Source: a virus
Virus record (IMG/VR): IMGVR_UViG_3300008952_000224
Coordinates: 1 to 29,024 of that record
DNA length: 29,024 nucleotides
Reading direction: 5' to 3' (one strand)
Shown here: positions 8,359-15,142 of the stretch, one piece after another
How the letters are laid out: each line of letters begins with the position of its first letter
Numbering within the stretch: position 1 is the stretch's first letter
Program-made: the position numbers and the translations under genes
Notes under the pieces: model-generated
What the model was told of the DNA's origin: nothing
Databases searched by the model: none
Seen by the model: only the letters and a program-made list of their open reading frames with translations

Positions 8359-8398
8359 TTTGTCCGGATTTGTCCAAATGGTTTGTCCGGATTTGTCC
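8359..8398 (+). other. Right arm-type integrase sites (candidate)
   Basis: Four copies of TTTGTCC at 8359, 8369, 8382 and 8392, forming two pairs. Within each pair the copies are exactly 10 bases apart (TTTGTCCGGATTTGTCC twice). They end 22 bases before the integrase start, so binding here could also repress integrase expression. Confidence 0.6.
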
Positions 8399-8420
8399 GA
8401 ATCAATGAAAGACCAAGACA

Positions 8421-9746
8421 ATGAGTGAGCCGACTATAACTGACAAGGAAACGGTAGACAAAAAATCTGGAACCAAAAAGCACAAGGTTCTGTATTACTT
8501 TAGAGACGGTGAGAAGAGAATCCGAAGGGAGTTTGGATATTCCCCCGATGACATTAAATCGTATCAGAAAGCCCGTCAAAGTGCTGAAGACTTAAAGGCG
8601 CAATGGCTTAAAGACAAGGAGAATAATTCCGATAAAATCGGGGGAGAACTGACCTCTCTTTCACTCACCGATCAAGCCCTGCTAGTTGAAGCGTTAAGGA
8701 TCAGCAAAGAAGCTGGTGTAAGCCTTTACGATGCGGTGCGTGACGGAACTAAAACCCGCATCGTTAGCCAGCAGGATGTTGGTGAGTTATGGGATTTATT
8801 TTTGTTAGATTATAAGAATGGTCACGATGGATCAGAGCGCGTCTTTATGAAGCCACGCGCAGCCAATTCGGTGAGAGGAGTAAGATGCACTGGGAGGTAC
8901 TTTAAGGATCACTTCAGGGGCAGAACCTTGGGTGAGATGACGGCTGATTCGGTTAAGCCTTTTATTTTCAAGAACAAAGGCCATGACTATCACCGTAAAA
9001 CTAAATCAGAACTCTCCTCGTTCTTTAGCTGGTGCAAGGACAACAAATACTGCGACCATAACCCCTGCACGGAAATAAAATTAACTGACCCCAAGGGCCG
9101 AGAGAAAAAGAAGGTAACTAGCTGCCTGAATACTGAACAGGCCGCTCAATTCATGCGAATAGTTTTAGAAGACGAACCAAGACTAGCGGCTTACTTTGCA
9201 TTGCAACTCTTCGGGGGCTTACGCGCAGGGGAGGTGAACGGGCAAAGGCCCATCAAGGAGAATGGAGAGGTTACAACACCAGGAATGGTGGGGATTAATT
9301 GGAAGAATATATTTCTAACAAATAAAACTCCAGTGATGTTGATACCCTCCGGCAAAAACCTGAAGGACAGAAAAAACAACATCCACCCCACCCTCCTTGC
9401 TTGGCTCAAGTTGGGCGGAGACTTGTACCCCGACTTTGGTAGACCTAAACTAAAGGCTGGGCAGAAGCGTCACAAGAAAGGCCATAGACCCATTGACAAG
9501 CGAGCAGCCGATATTCGTAGACGCGCTAACCTGAAGGGGATTCGCGGCATAGACGCAGAATTAGATTGGGATTCTAACCTGCTGCGCCACACCTACGGCA
9601 CAATGCACTACGCTGCTTACGGAAATAAAGCAGACACAATAATGCTAATGGGGAACTCTGAACAAACCTTTGATAAGCATTATGATTCTCAAATATTTGA
9701 AGAAGAAGCCCTGAAATTCTGGGACTTAACGCCAGATAATCTTTAA
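8421..9746 (+). CDS. int: Tyrosine recombinase (phage integrase)
   Basis: 441 residues. Integrates and excises the phage by site-specific recombination. An N-terminal arm-binding region (1-140) is followed by a SAM-like core-binding domain (about 150-225) and the catalytic domain (240-430). The active site shows R268 in GGLRAGEV, R389 in NLLRHTYGT and the nucleophile Y421 in KHYD. The His three residues before the second Arg is Asn here, and the later His/Trp position is Asn in LMGNS. I know this N/N variant from integrases of Verrucomicrobiota and relatives, so it need not mean loss of function. Gene, attP and arm sites lie together, as in most integrating phages. The TTTGTCC repeats just upstream suggest self-regulation. 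Confidence 0.95.
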   Translation: MSEPTITDKETVDKKSGTKKHKVLYYFRDGEKRIRREFGYSPDDIKSYQKARQSAEDLKAQWLKDKENNSDKIGGELTSLSLTDQALLVEALRISKEAGVSLYDAVRDGTKTRIVSQQDVGELWDLFLLDYKNGHDGSERVFMKPRAANSVRGVRCTGRYFKDHFRGRTLGEMTADSVKPFIFKNKGHDYHRKTKSELSSFFSWCKDNKYCDHNPCTEIKLTDPKGREKKKVTSCLNTEQAAQFMRIVLEDEPRLAAYFALQLFGGLRAGEVNGQRPIKENGEVTTPGMVGINWKNIFLTNKTPVMLIPSGKNLKDRKNNIHPTLLAWLKLGGDLYPDFGRPKLKAGQKRHKKGHRPIDKRAADIRRRANLKGIRGIDAELDWDSNLLRHTYGTMHYAAYGNKADTIMLMGNSEQTFDKHYDSQIFEEEALKFWDLTPDNL

Positions 9747-9827
9747 TTAATAATATTAAATATATAATACTTGTCAGATAATAAGCTATATCCATAATAA
9801 AAACACCCAACGCGCATATCTTACAAT

Positions 9828-10031
9828 ATGAGTGATAAAATTGAAACCTATATCGATCCTGACTCAAAAGAGGGGAAATACCTTGAATCTCATAATGGGT
9901 GTATTGAGTGTGCTTTACGTCAAAAGGTGGAAATAGAAGCCACCTCCGAGGATGGCGAGGGGATTGTGGATAATAAGACAGACTGCCAACTTGTCAGTTT
10001 CCATAATTCTGGCATGGTCCCCCCCCCTTAA
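9828..10031 (+). CDS. Small acidic protein with one CxxC pair
   Basis: 67 residues, acidic, with NGCIECALRQ near residue 24 and a Pro-rich end encoded by a C8 tract. I recognise no family. Its stop shares one base with the next start (TAATG), so it is translationally coupled to the RHH gene and is probably regulatory. The AT-rich 80-base gap before it could hold its promoter. Confidence 0.5.
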   Translation: MSDKIETYIDPDSKEGKYLESHNGCIECALRQKVEIEATSEDGEGIVDNKTDCQLVSFHNSGMVPPP

Positions 10032-10201
10032 TGCCTAACGCGCGTGATCATTCTAAAATGAAGTTGGTGAGTGCTTACGTTTCCACCGACTTCAAAAAAA
10101 AGTTGGAACGCATTGCTAAAGCGCGTGGGGTGTCAATGAGCGACTTAATCCGCGACCTTCTTGCGGAAGAGGCAGATCGCATCGCTAAAAAGAAAAAATA
10201 A
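10031..10201 (+). CDS. Ribbon-helix-helix DNA-binding protein
   Basis: 56 residues: a short basic tail, strand KLVSAYVSTD, helix A (FKKKLERIAKARG), then the typical turn and helix B start (VSMSDLIRDLLAEEADR), ending in a Lys-rich tail. This is a textbook RHH_1/CopG-size repressor that binds DNA as a dimer through its beta ribbon. It follows the integrase and a CxxC protein and precedes a 220-base regulatory gap with a perfect palindrome, so it may control the lysogeny or early genes. It is distinct in sequence from the RHH protein at 6557-6814. Confidence 0.75.
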   Translation: MPNARDHSKMKLVSAYVSTDFKKKLERIAKARGVSMSDLIRDLLAEEADRIAKKKK

Positions 10202-10423
10202 CTTGTGAATTAGGTTTAACAACCTCTTCTTCATTAGGTGTCTGACACCGGATAACATCCCTCCTTACCACTTACTGCGCCCGTGCAGTTATCTTTTTAT
10301 GTGTCAGTAATACTTTATTAGTTATTGACCTCAAGAGGAACAGGCAGGAGCGAAGTGGACTAAAGCGGAACAGGTTAAAATAAACTGTTGCTGTAAAAAT
10401 GAAAACTGAAGTAAGGAAAAGAA
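10202..10423. promoter_or_regulatory. Non-coding regulatory gap with perfect palindrome
   Basis: No gene is visible here. It contains AGGTT-TAAC-AACCT (10212-10225), a perfect 13-base palindrome GGTGTCTGACACC (10237-10249), a small hairpin ACTGC/GCAGT (10274-10289) followed by a T5 run at 10294-10298 that could be a weak terminator, and a TTGACC hexamer near 10325. Together these look like the control region before the excisionase-like and recombination genes. Confidence 0.45.
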
Positions 10424-10600
10424 ATGTATCTCACCTACAATGAATTAGCTGACAGGTTCAAAGTTACAAAGCGGTTCTTACGCAAGCTCGTGAAGGAGGA
10501 CAAAATTAAAAGCGTCCGTATTGGCCGCTGTAGGAGATTCCGGCTTGTTGATGTCGAGTCATATGAAGAGAAATTATCGTGCGAGACGACGAAGAACTAA
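10424..10600 (+). CDS. Excisionase-like small helix-turn-helix protein
   Basis: 58 residues. MYLTYNELADRFKVTKRFLRKLV has the helix-turn-helix of the HTH_17/MerR-like excisionase group, and a short wing with basic residues follows (KSVRIGRCRRFRLVDVESYEE). The pattern of an I-G-R-C-R-R-F wing and then a D-V-x-x-Y/F helix is that of phage Xis-type proteins and related small activators. The start has AAGGAAAAG just upstream. It overlaps the next HTH gene by 22 bases. Excisionase is my best guess given the integrase and attP nearby; a transcriptional regulator is the alternative. Confidence 0.65.
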   Translation: MYLTYNELADRFKVTKRFLRKLVKEDKIKSVRIGRCRRFRLVDVESYEEKLSCETTKN

Positions 10601-10896
10601 AAGTCCTGCGCTCAAGGGAAACCGAGTACGGCATTGAACTGGACGCGATGATGAACAAGGCGCAGGTAGCTGATCTGTTGGGGGTGTGCGTCCGGAGTGT
10701 GGAGTTGTACGTCCGGAATGGATGGTTGGATTGCTACAAGCTCGGAGAACTCCAGAACAGCCGCGTGGTGTTCTCCCCCAAACAGGTTGATGAATTTCTC
10801 TTAAACAAACTTAAACGCAACAAACTAAAAAAAGACCGTGCCGCCGGATTACCTGCCGATGCAACTCATTGCCCTACCCGTGCCGAGAGTAGGTAA
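10579..10896 (+). CDS. MerR/excisionase-type helix-turn-helix protein
   Basis: 105 residues from GTG; ATG 10648 (MMNKAQVADLL) is a possible shorter start and keeps the whole domain. The helix-turn-helix NKAQVADLLGVCVRSVELYV is followed by a wing (GWLDCYKLGELQNSRVVFS) and the helix PKQVDEFLLNKLKR, then a basic tail. It has the same fold class as the preceding 58-residue protein but is not a close copy. Two adjacent Xis-like genes may divide excision and transcriptional control. The 3' end overlaps the next reading frame. Confidence 0.65.
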   Translation: MRDDEELKVLRSRETEYGIELDAMMNKAQVADLLGVCVRSVELYVRNGWLDCYKLGELQNSRVVFSPKQVDEFLLNKLKRNKLKKDRAAGLPADATHCPTRAESR

Positions 10897-11077
10897 ATGC
10901 TGGATTTGCGAAGAACACCAAGCCGTGATCGTTACCGCCGACAACTCAACTAGGGGCTACATCTGCCTCGCTTGCACCGGAGACGCGCTCCAGCTTGAAC
11001 GGTTTGTCTGCCACAATTTTGCCAACTACGGAATCCGCCACCCGTTTCCGAATGAAATCCCGTTTAATAGATTTTAA
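10859..11077 (+). CDS. Small zinc-ribbon-like protein
   Basis: 72 residues from ATG 10859; a GTG at 10838 would add seven residues. Two Cys pairs, CWIC near residue 13 and CLAC near residue 35, are spaced as in a zinc ribbon. The rest has no known match. It overlaps the 3' end of the HTH gene and lies three bases before the ERF gene, so it belongs to the recombination operon. Confidence 0.5.
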   Translation: MQLIALPVPRVGKCWICEEHQAVIVTADNSTRGYICLACTGDALQLERFVCHNFANYGIRHPFPNEIPFNRF

Positions 11078-11080
11078 AAT

Positions 11081-11578
11081 ATGAAAGAAACTGAAGACAC
11101 ATTAATTAGCCGCCTTGCTCTCGCGCAAGCGGAGATGCCCCACGCGGAGATGAAGTCTGATAACCCGTATTTCAAAAGCAAATACGCAGGGTTGCCCGAA
11201 GTCATTGATGCCACCAAGCCCTACCTTAACAAGTACGGAATTGCCGTGGTACAGACCAGCAAGTTCTACCCCCGCTCAAAGGGAGAGGATGGAACTGAAT
11301 TTCCACCCATCATCACCCTCTGCACCCAGTTGTTCTATAAAGACCAGCAGATCAGCAGTGAGGTTCCTTTAATGTATAAGCCCAACGACATACAGAGTTT
11401 GATTAGCGCAAAAACGTATTCAAAGCGTACAGAGTTGCAATCGGTTTGCGTTGTTGGTGGAGAGGTGGACGACGATGGGAATGCTGCTGCTGGCAAGAAG
11501 GTTGAAAAGAAAGTTTCCAAGCCAACAAAGGCTGCAAAGCCCAGTGTCCCTGCCAAAACGGAGGCGGAACTCTTGTGA
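11081..11578 (+). CDS. erf: ERF-family single-strand annealing protein
   Basis: 165 residues. Related to the Erf/Sak group of phage recombinases, which anneal complementary single strands in phage recombination and genome circularisation. The signature region is clear: A-x-A-E-M near the start, then NPYFKSKYAGLPEVIDATKP (about 28-47), the GIAVVQTSKF strand, and the conserved SAKTYSKRTELQSVCVVG (about 109-126). The tail is Lys/Ala/Pro-rich, and its last bases overlap the nuclease gene start. Pairing with a Cas4/RecB-type nuclease and an SSB-like protein is the usual design of a phage recombination module. Confidence 0.85.
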   Translation: MKETEDTLISRLALAQAEMPHAEMKSDNPYFKSKYAGLPEVIDATKPYLNKYGIAVVQTSKFYPRSKGEDGTEFPPIITLCTQLFYKDQQISSEVPLMYKPNDIQSLISAKTYSKRTELQSVCVVGGEVDDDGNAAAGKKVEKKVSKPTKAAKPSVPAKTEAELL

Positions 11579-12192
11579 GTGAACGGGGTGATACACCTTC
11601 CGCCTCCTCAATGGAGCAGATCGCGTTGTGTCCTGGTAGCCATCTGGCACAGCGCGGTCTCTCCGACTCTGTATCTAAAGCGGCGCATCGTGGAACCATG
11701 ATTCACCTGCTCCTTGAACTGAACAAGAACGACTTTGAATGCGCGGTTGAACTGGCCGCGAAGAGGGATGACTTGATTAACCAGATATTTCCGACTGGAC
11801 GCAAGATGACAATGAAAGAGGAACGTCTCTGGTTGCGTAAAGACTTTTCAGGTCAAGCCGATCACATAGTGACTCATAGTGCTACCGGCTTAATCATGGA
11901 CTACAAGACAGGAACATTCCCCGTCACCCCTGCTGGTGAGAACTTACAGCTAATGGCCTTGGCGGTGCTGCTGAAGGCCAATAAACCGAAGCTGAAGACC
12001 ATCTATGCTGCCATCCTCCAGCCTACCTACGAGCCGGAGCTAGTCTGTTACGACGAAGACGCATTAGCTGATGCTAGGGAGCATATTGAAAGCCTTTTGG
12101 AGAAGGCAAACGCCGAGGATGCCCCCCGCATTGGGGGCGATAAGCAATGTCATTTCTGCAAAGCGAAGAAGAACTGCGATGAAAAAATTTAA
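11575..12192 (+). CDS. Cas4/RecB-like nuclease (DUF2800-type)
   Basis: 205 residues from GTG 11575, which overlaps the erf stop. The N-terminal pattern SASS...LCPGS and a His at 44 (RGTMIH) are followed by the PD-(D/E)XK core: D97 in FSGQADHI, D109-Y-K111 in GLIMDYKTG, and Q125. The C-terminus has C192, C195 and C201 (CxxCx5C), which with C19 could hold a 4Fe-4S cluster as in Cas4 and AddB. It is expected to resect DNA ends for the neighbouring ERF protein. It is not a CRISPR protein: no array or other cas gene is present. Confidence 0.8.
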   Translation: MSERGDTPSASSMEQIALCPGSHLAQRGLSDSVSKAAHRGTMIHLLLELNKNDFECAVELAAKRDDLINQIFPTGRKMTMKEERLWLRKDFSGQADHIVTHSATGLIMDYKTGTFPVTPAGENLQLMALAVLLKANKPKLKTIYAAILQPTYEPELVCYDEDALADAREHIESLLEKANAEDAPRIGGDKQCHFCKAKKNCDEKI

Positions 12193-12385
12193 GCACTATG
12201 ATGAGACTTGGGACGAATTTTGTCTCCGCAGCAAGCGATTAATTTACATCGGGATAGCCCGTGGATGGGTATTCCCTGAACTAGCTAAAACAAGAAAAAT
12301 ATATGGAACAGAAACAAACAAAGAAAATAGGAAAAGGAGCAATCTACTACAACGATCCGCAGAAGGAGAACAGCCCGAAGTATAA
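12179..12385 (+). CDS. Small unknown protein
   Basis: 68 residues from ATG 12179, which overlaps the nuclease stop by 14 bases; I chose this over an upstream ATG that would lie wholly inside the nuclease gene. MKKFKHYDETWDEF begins an aromatic, charged helix, and the end is Lys/Asn/Glu-rich. The last 83 bases overlap the next gene in another frame. There is no known family, and coding status is less sure than for its neighbours. Confidence 0.4.
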   Translation: MKKFKHYDETWDEFCLRSKRLIYIGIARGWVFPELAKTRKIYGTETNKENRKRSNLLQRSAEGEQPEV

Positions 12386-12623
12386 GGCCAAAGTCACTAT
12401 GGCAGACGGCAAGGTGTACGAGCTACCTCTCTGGTTCAATGGCACTCCTGGGGAAGTGGGATTCAACATTGGATTCAACATTGAACACGTCTTAAACCCT
12501 GCACCACCCAAGGAACGCCCCGTAAGCCAAGACGAAGCTCGCGAAGGTTGGCAGAAAGTCAAGGAAGCCGCCGGACTCAAGGAAGGGGAAGCCCCGAAAG
12601 AAGAGGATGACGTTCCGTTTTAG
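12303..12623 (+). CDS. Probable ssDNA-binding-like protein with SSB acidic tip
   Basis: 106 residues. The C-terminus ends E-E-D-D-V-P-F, very close to the DDIPF tip by which bacterial SSB recruits replication and repair proteins. The body has alternating strands (GAIYYNDP, YKAKVTMADGKVYELPLWF) that could make a small beta barrel, and a charged Pro/Lys/Glu linker before the tip. It lies between a nuclease and unknown genes in the recombination operon. I infer a phage ssDNA-binding protein, or a protein that mimics the SSB tip to dock host enzymes. I cannot assign it to a named SSB family by eye. Confidence 0.6.
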   Translation: MEQKQTKKIGKGAIYYNDPQKENSPKYKAKVTMADGKVYELPLWFNGTPGEVGFNIGFNIEHVLNPAPPKERPVSQDEAREGWQKVKEAAGLKEGEAPKEEDDVPF

Positions 12624-12626
12624 GCA

Positions 12627-13370
12627 ATGTCCTTTAACTCCTACCAATTCATGCAACGACCCTTTAACGAACGAATCAACTCCCACTGGGTGCAGGGTTG
12701 TTTCGGCGAGGATTGGCAGGAGTCTTTCAAAGCGAGAGACTTGGCGAAGGATCAAGCCCTCACTGGGGTGTGGGGCCACCCTGTCGTACAGTACCAACCT
12801 CTTTGCAGCGAGTGGGATGTGGCAAACGCATCCCGCTTGCGGCGGGAGCCGGTGGGGAGAATTATTGATGATGAGGAGAATTGGGTTTGGACAACAAACA
12901 AGCCCAAGTACCGAGTCTCTAAACTGGAAGGGATTGATCTAAAAAAGGTCAAGTTAGCCGTGGCGAAGTACGCCACTGGGCCTGAAGCCTATACTTGCCA
13001 CTACCGCCCCCTCCAACTCACTCCGGAGCAAAGGGAGAAGCGCAACAAAAAAGCCCGCGAGTATTACCGCCGGACACGGAAGGACAAGAGCCTACTCCGA
13101 GTTGTTCGTCCGAAGGTGGAAATCAGCCCTTACGCTCCGCTTGAAGATCACCTTGAGGGGTACATCAAGAAAGAGGTGAAGAACAAGAAGCTGCCCCAGC
13201 CTGAAGTGGTCACAGCGACCAAGGCATTGATTGAGCAACGGGTGGAGGAGTTCAAATCTCAAGCGAAGACGTTGGCAGACCTTGAGGACGTAAAAGAGTG
13301 GCGGCTGAAGATGCACAACGCTCTGGAAGCCCTGCTGAAAACTGGAAGAGTCCATGAATTTATTAATTAG
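12627..13370 (+). CDS. Unknown protein of the recombination operon
   Basis: 247 residues; no domain recognised. The N-terminal part is rich in aromatic residues and Trp (SHWVQGCFGEDW, WVWTTNKPKY). The middle has a strongly basic helix (EQREKRNKKAREYYRRTRKDK, near residue 135) that could bind nucleic acid, and the C-terminal third is predicted coiled coil (KALIEQRVEEFKSQ). It begins three bases after the SSB-like gene and is followed by a structured spacer. A DNA-binding or replication accessory role is plausible from context only. Confidence 0.6.
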   Translation: MSFNSYQFMQRPFNERINSHWVQGCFGEDWQESFKARDLAKDQALTGVWGHPVVQYQPLCSEWDVANASRLRREPVGRIIDDEENWVWTTNKPKYRVSKLEGIDLKKVKLAVAKYATGPEAYTCHYRPLQLTPEQREKRNKKAREYYRRTRKDKSLLRVVRPKVEISPYAPLEDHLEGYIKKEVKNKKLPQPEVVTATKALIEQRVEEFKSQAKTLADLEDVKEWRLKMHNALEALLKTGRVHEFIN

Positions 13371-13434
13371 ACCGGCGCACCGCCCTACATTCGGTACACT
13401 CTCCTTGTTTCAAGTACCTGCGGTGTGTCCGGTC
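13370..13434 (+). ncRNA. Nested imperfect hairpin before the methyltransferase gene
   Basis: Three nested paired segments: GACCGG (13370-13375) with CCGGTC (13429-13434), CACCGC (13378-13383) with GCGGTG (13420-13425), and GGTAC (13393-13397) with GTACC (13414-13418). It fills nearly the whole gap and ends 9 bases before the ATG. It could be a regulatory leader, an attenuator or a protein target. No U-run follows. Confidence 0.4.
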
Positions 13435-13443
13435 TGCCTTTAG

Positions 13444-14139
13444 ATGAATGAACAACGAACACACATCGACCTCTTCAGCGGGATCGGAGGCTTCGCCCTT
13501 GCAGCCAATGCTGCTGGGTTTAGAACCAGTGTGTTCTGCGAGCAAGACGACTACTGCGCCAAAGTCCTCCGAAGACACTGGCCGAACGTCCCGATTGTCC
13601 CAGACGTTAAAGAGTTTGACGGAGGAAGATGGAAAGGAGCCGACCTGCTTACAGGAGGATTTCCCTGTCAACCATTTTCAAACGCGGGCCTCAAGCTCGG
13701 AAAAGAGGACAATGACCGTTACCTCTGGCCGGAAATGTTCCGTGTTATTAAGGAAGCAAGACCCCGTTTCGTGCTTGCTGAAAATGTTACTCCACTCGTC
13801 CGGTTGGCACTCGACGAAGTGCTTTCTGACTTGGGAAGCGAAGGGTACTCCTGCGGGACAGTTGTACTTCCAGCTTGCGCCGTCAACGCCTCTCACCGAC
13901 GACCAAGGTGTTGGGTTCTGGCCCACGCCAACAGCGAACGAGGACGCGGCGGGGAGTGTGAACGGGAATATGCAACCAATGCTGGGGAACCATCCGGCAG
14001 TCCGGAACTCCGGAACTGGGACGTTGAACCCCCTTTGGGTCGAGTGGCTCATGGGATACCCCATCGGACACACCGACTTAAAGCCCTTGGAAACGCCATA
14101 GTACCCCAAGTGGCTTATGAAATCTTAAAACATATATGA
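13444..14139 (+). CDS. dcm: DNA (cytosine-5) methyltransferase
   Basis: 231 residues. Transfers methyl from SAM to cytosine C5. Motif I is DLFSGIGGF (9-17), motif IV is GGFPCQPFS with nucleophile C75, motif VI is ENV (113-115), motif VIII is HRRPR (151-155), and the closing motif is ALGNAIVPQVA (about 215-225). All key positions are present. The target-recognition part (about 160-205) is very short, which is usual for small phage Dcm proteins but well below the 320-400 residues of bacterial ones. No restriction enzyme gene is adjacent, so it is probably an orphan methylase protecting phage DNA from host restriction. A second long frame overlaps almost the whole gene (see findings). It overlaps the next gene by ATGA. 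Confidence 0.93.
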   Translation: MNEQRTHIDLFSGIGGFALAANAAGFRTSVFCEQDDYCAKVLRRHWPNVPIVPDVKEFDGGRWKGADLLTGGFPCQPFSNAGLKLGKEDNDRYLWPEMFRVIKEARPRFVLAENVTPLVRLALDEVLSDLGSEGYSCGTVVLPACAVNASHRRPRCWVLAHANSERGRGGECEREYATNAGEPSGSPELRNWDVEPPLGRVAHGIPHRTHRLKALGNAIVPQVAYEILKHI

Positions 14140-14489
14140 AAACCAAATCCATTCTTAAACCCGATGATGAAGCCATGATTAAAAGGATCGTGGAGCTTGT
14201 CGCCGAGCAAACTTATATCCCCGTGAAGGACATCCTGGGGAAGAGTAGGCGCGAAGACATCGTGGACTCACGGCATCTCTGCTGGTTCTTTGCAGTGAAG
14301 CACGGGGGTTTACCTCTCACTGCTGCTGCGAGGCACTTTGGAGTGCATCACGGCGCGGTAATTCACGCTCTGAAGAACCTGTCTTACCGCATTCTCCTGC
14401 ATCGGAACAAGAAGATGGAGCGGGATATGCACTTTATTGCGAAGGAATTGAAGTGCGAAGAACTCGCAGAATCTTTGGAGGTCGCTTGA
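14136..14489 (+). CDS. Stand-alone DnaA domain IV-like DNA-binding protein
   Basis: 117 residues. The centre matches the C-terminal DNA-binding domain of DnaA: VAEQTYIPVKDILGKSRREDI, then DSRHLCWFFAVK, then a helix-turn-helix ending GVHHGAVIHALKNL, where DnaA has the G-x-x-H-S/T-V-x-H-A signature. The AAA+ domain is absent, so it cannot act as a full initiator. Similar short proteins occur in phages and may mark or compete for DnaA-box sites at an origin. The ATG overlaps the methyltransferase stop (ATGA), and the next gene starts directly after its stop, so it is part of the replication operon. Confidence 0.8.
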   Translation: MKTKSILKPDDEAMIKRIVELVAEQTYIPVKDILGKSRREDIVDSRHLCWFFAVKHGGLPLTAAARHFGVHHGAVIHALKNLSYRILLHRNKKMERDMHFIAKELKCEELAESLEVA

Positions 14490-14785
14490 GTGGGCATCCG
14501 CATAGAAATAGCGGAAAGGGTTCCGAGCCTAAATCGGCTCTTTGGATTGAACCCGTGGAGCAGGAAGCGGATGAAGGAGGAAACCTTCGTCGCAGTCGCA
14601 TCAGCATTACGAGCAAAAGAATCCGGCTCCTCGACCCAGATAATCTCTGCGTCAAATACATTATTGACGCGCTTCGCTACTGCGAAGTCATCCAAGACGA
14701 CACGACGAAAGAAATTGAAGTCTACATCAAGCAAGAAAAAGTCAAGAAGCGCAAAGAAGAGAAGACGATCATAGAGGTGGAATGA
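14490..14785 (+). CDS. rusA: RusA-like Holliday junction resolvase, reading frame broken
   Basis: RusA resolves Holliday junctions as a Mg-dependent dimer. The N-terminal half reads from GTG 14490 in one frame (RIEIAERVPSLNRLFGLNPW, then a basic helix SRKRMKEE). The catalytic half reads one base back, in the -1 frame (RISITSKRIRLLDPDNLCV, then KYIIDALRYCEVIQDD), and ends at 14785. The D-x-D-N-L and IQDDT acidic motifs are intact in the second frame. The change must fall at about 14573-14615. The joined protein would be about 95-98 residues, shorter than the usual 120, so a small deletion is likely. Options are a mutated gene, a sequence error, or -1 slippage at AAAA 14615-14618. Confidence 0.75.
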
Positions 14786-14955
14786 TGATGCGCTGGGACT
14801 TTTGCGACTTTGAAATACACGATGCACCGCGCAACCAGTGTCCGGATTGCGGCACGCTCCGATGGCACGAGGCCGGAAGCAGCAACTTGATGCCCTGCCA
14901 TAGCTGCGGCTTCGGGGAACCTGAACCGGAACCCGATGCCGATGCCTACGAATAA
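14782..14955 (+). CDS. Tiny zinc-ribbon protein
   Basis: 57 residues. Two CxxC knuckles, CPDCG near residue 20 and CHSCG near residue 39, form a classic zinc ribbon, followed by an acidic E-P-E-P-E-P-D tail. The first of three consecutive ATG codons overlaps the end of the resolvase frame (AATGA). No known partner; small ribbons of this kind in phage replication operons may bind DNA or proteins. Confidence 0.65.
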   Translation: MMMRWDFCDFEIHDAPRNQCPDCGTLRWHEAGSSNLMPCHSCGFGEPEPEPDADAYE

Positions 14956-15142
14956 ACCAGGAACGATTGAAGAATGGGAAAACATAGCAAGAAAACTATT
15001 AGTAGTGCCGGACAAGGAAGTGAGCCGGAGCGAAGTGGACTCGGTGCTGATCGGGATAACCCAGAGCAAAGACCGCTGGCTGCGGGAGAGGCTTCAGGAG
15101 AAACGCCTACGAGCGTGGACGGCATCTGTTACGAAGAGATGA
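14936..15142 (+). CDS. Small helical unknown protein
   Basis: 68 residues, with ATG 14942 as an equally good start. Trp-containing charged helices (TIEEWENIARKLL, DRWLRERLQEKRLRAW) and no Cys. It overlaps both neighbours by a few bases, consistent with coupled translation. No family recognised. Confidence 0.5.
   Translation: MPMPTNKPGTIEEWENIARKLLVVPDKEVSRSEVDSVLIGITQSKDRWLRERLQEKRLRAWTASVTKR

Noticed and set aside
12071-12385. 104-residue reading of the small gene after the nuclease
   Set aside because: The added N-terminus lies wholly within the nuclease gene; ATG 12179 with a short overlap is a better start.
13448-14101. Listing the second frame in the methyltransferase as a firm gene
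   Set aside because: The Dcm frame explains the conservation, and the other frame may be a shadow; it is kept as a finding only.
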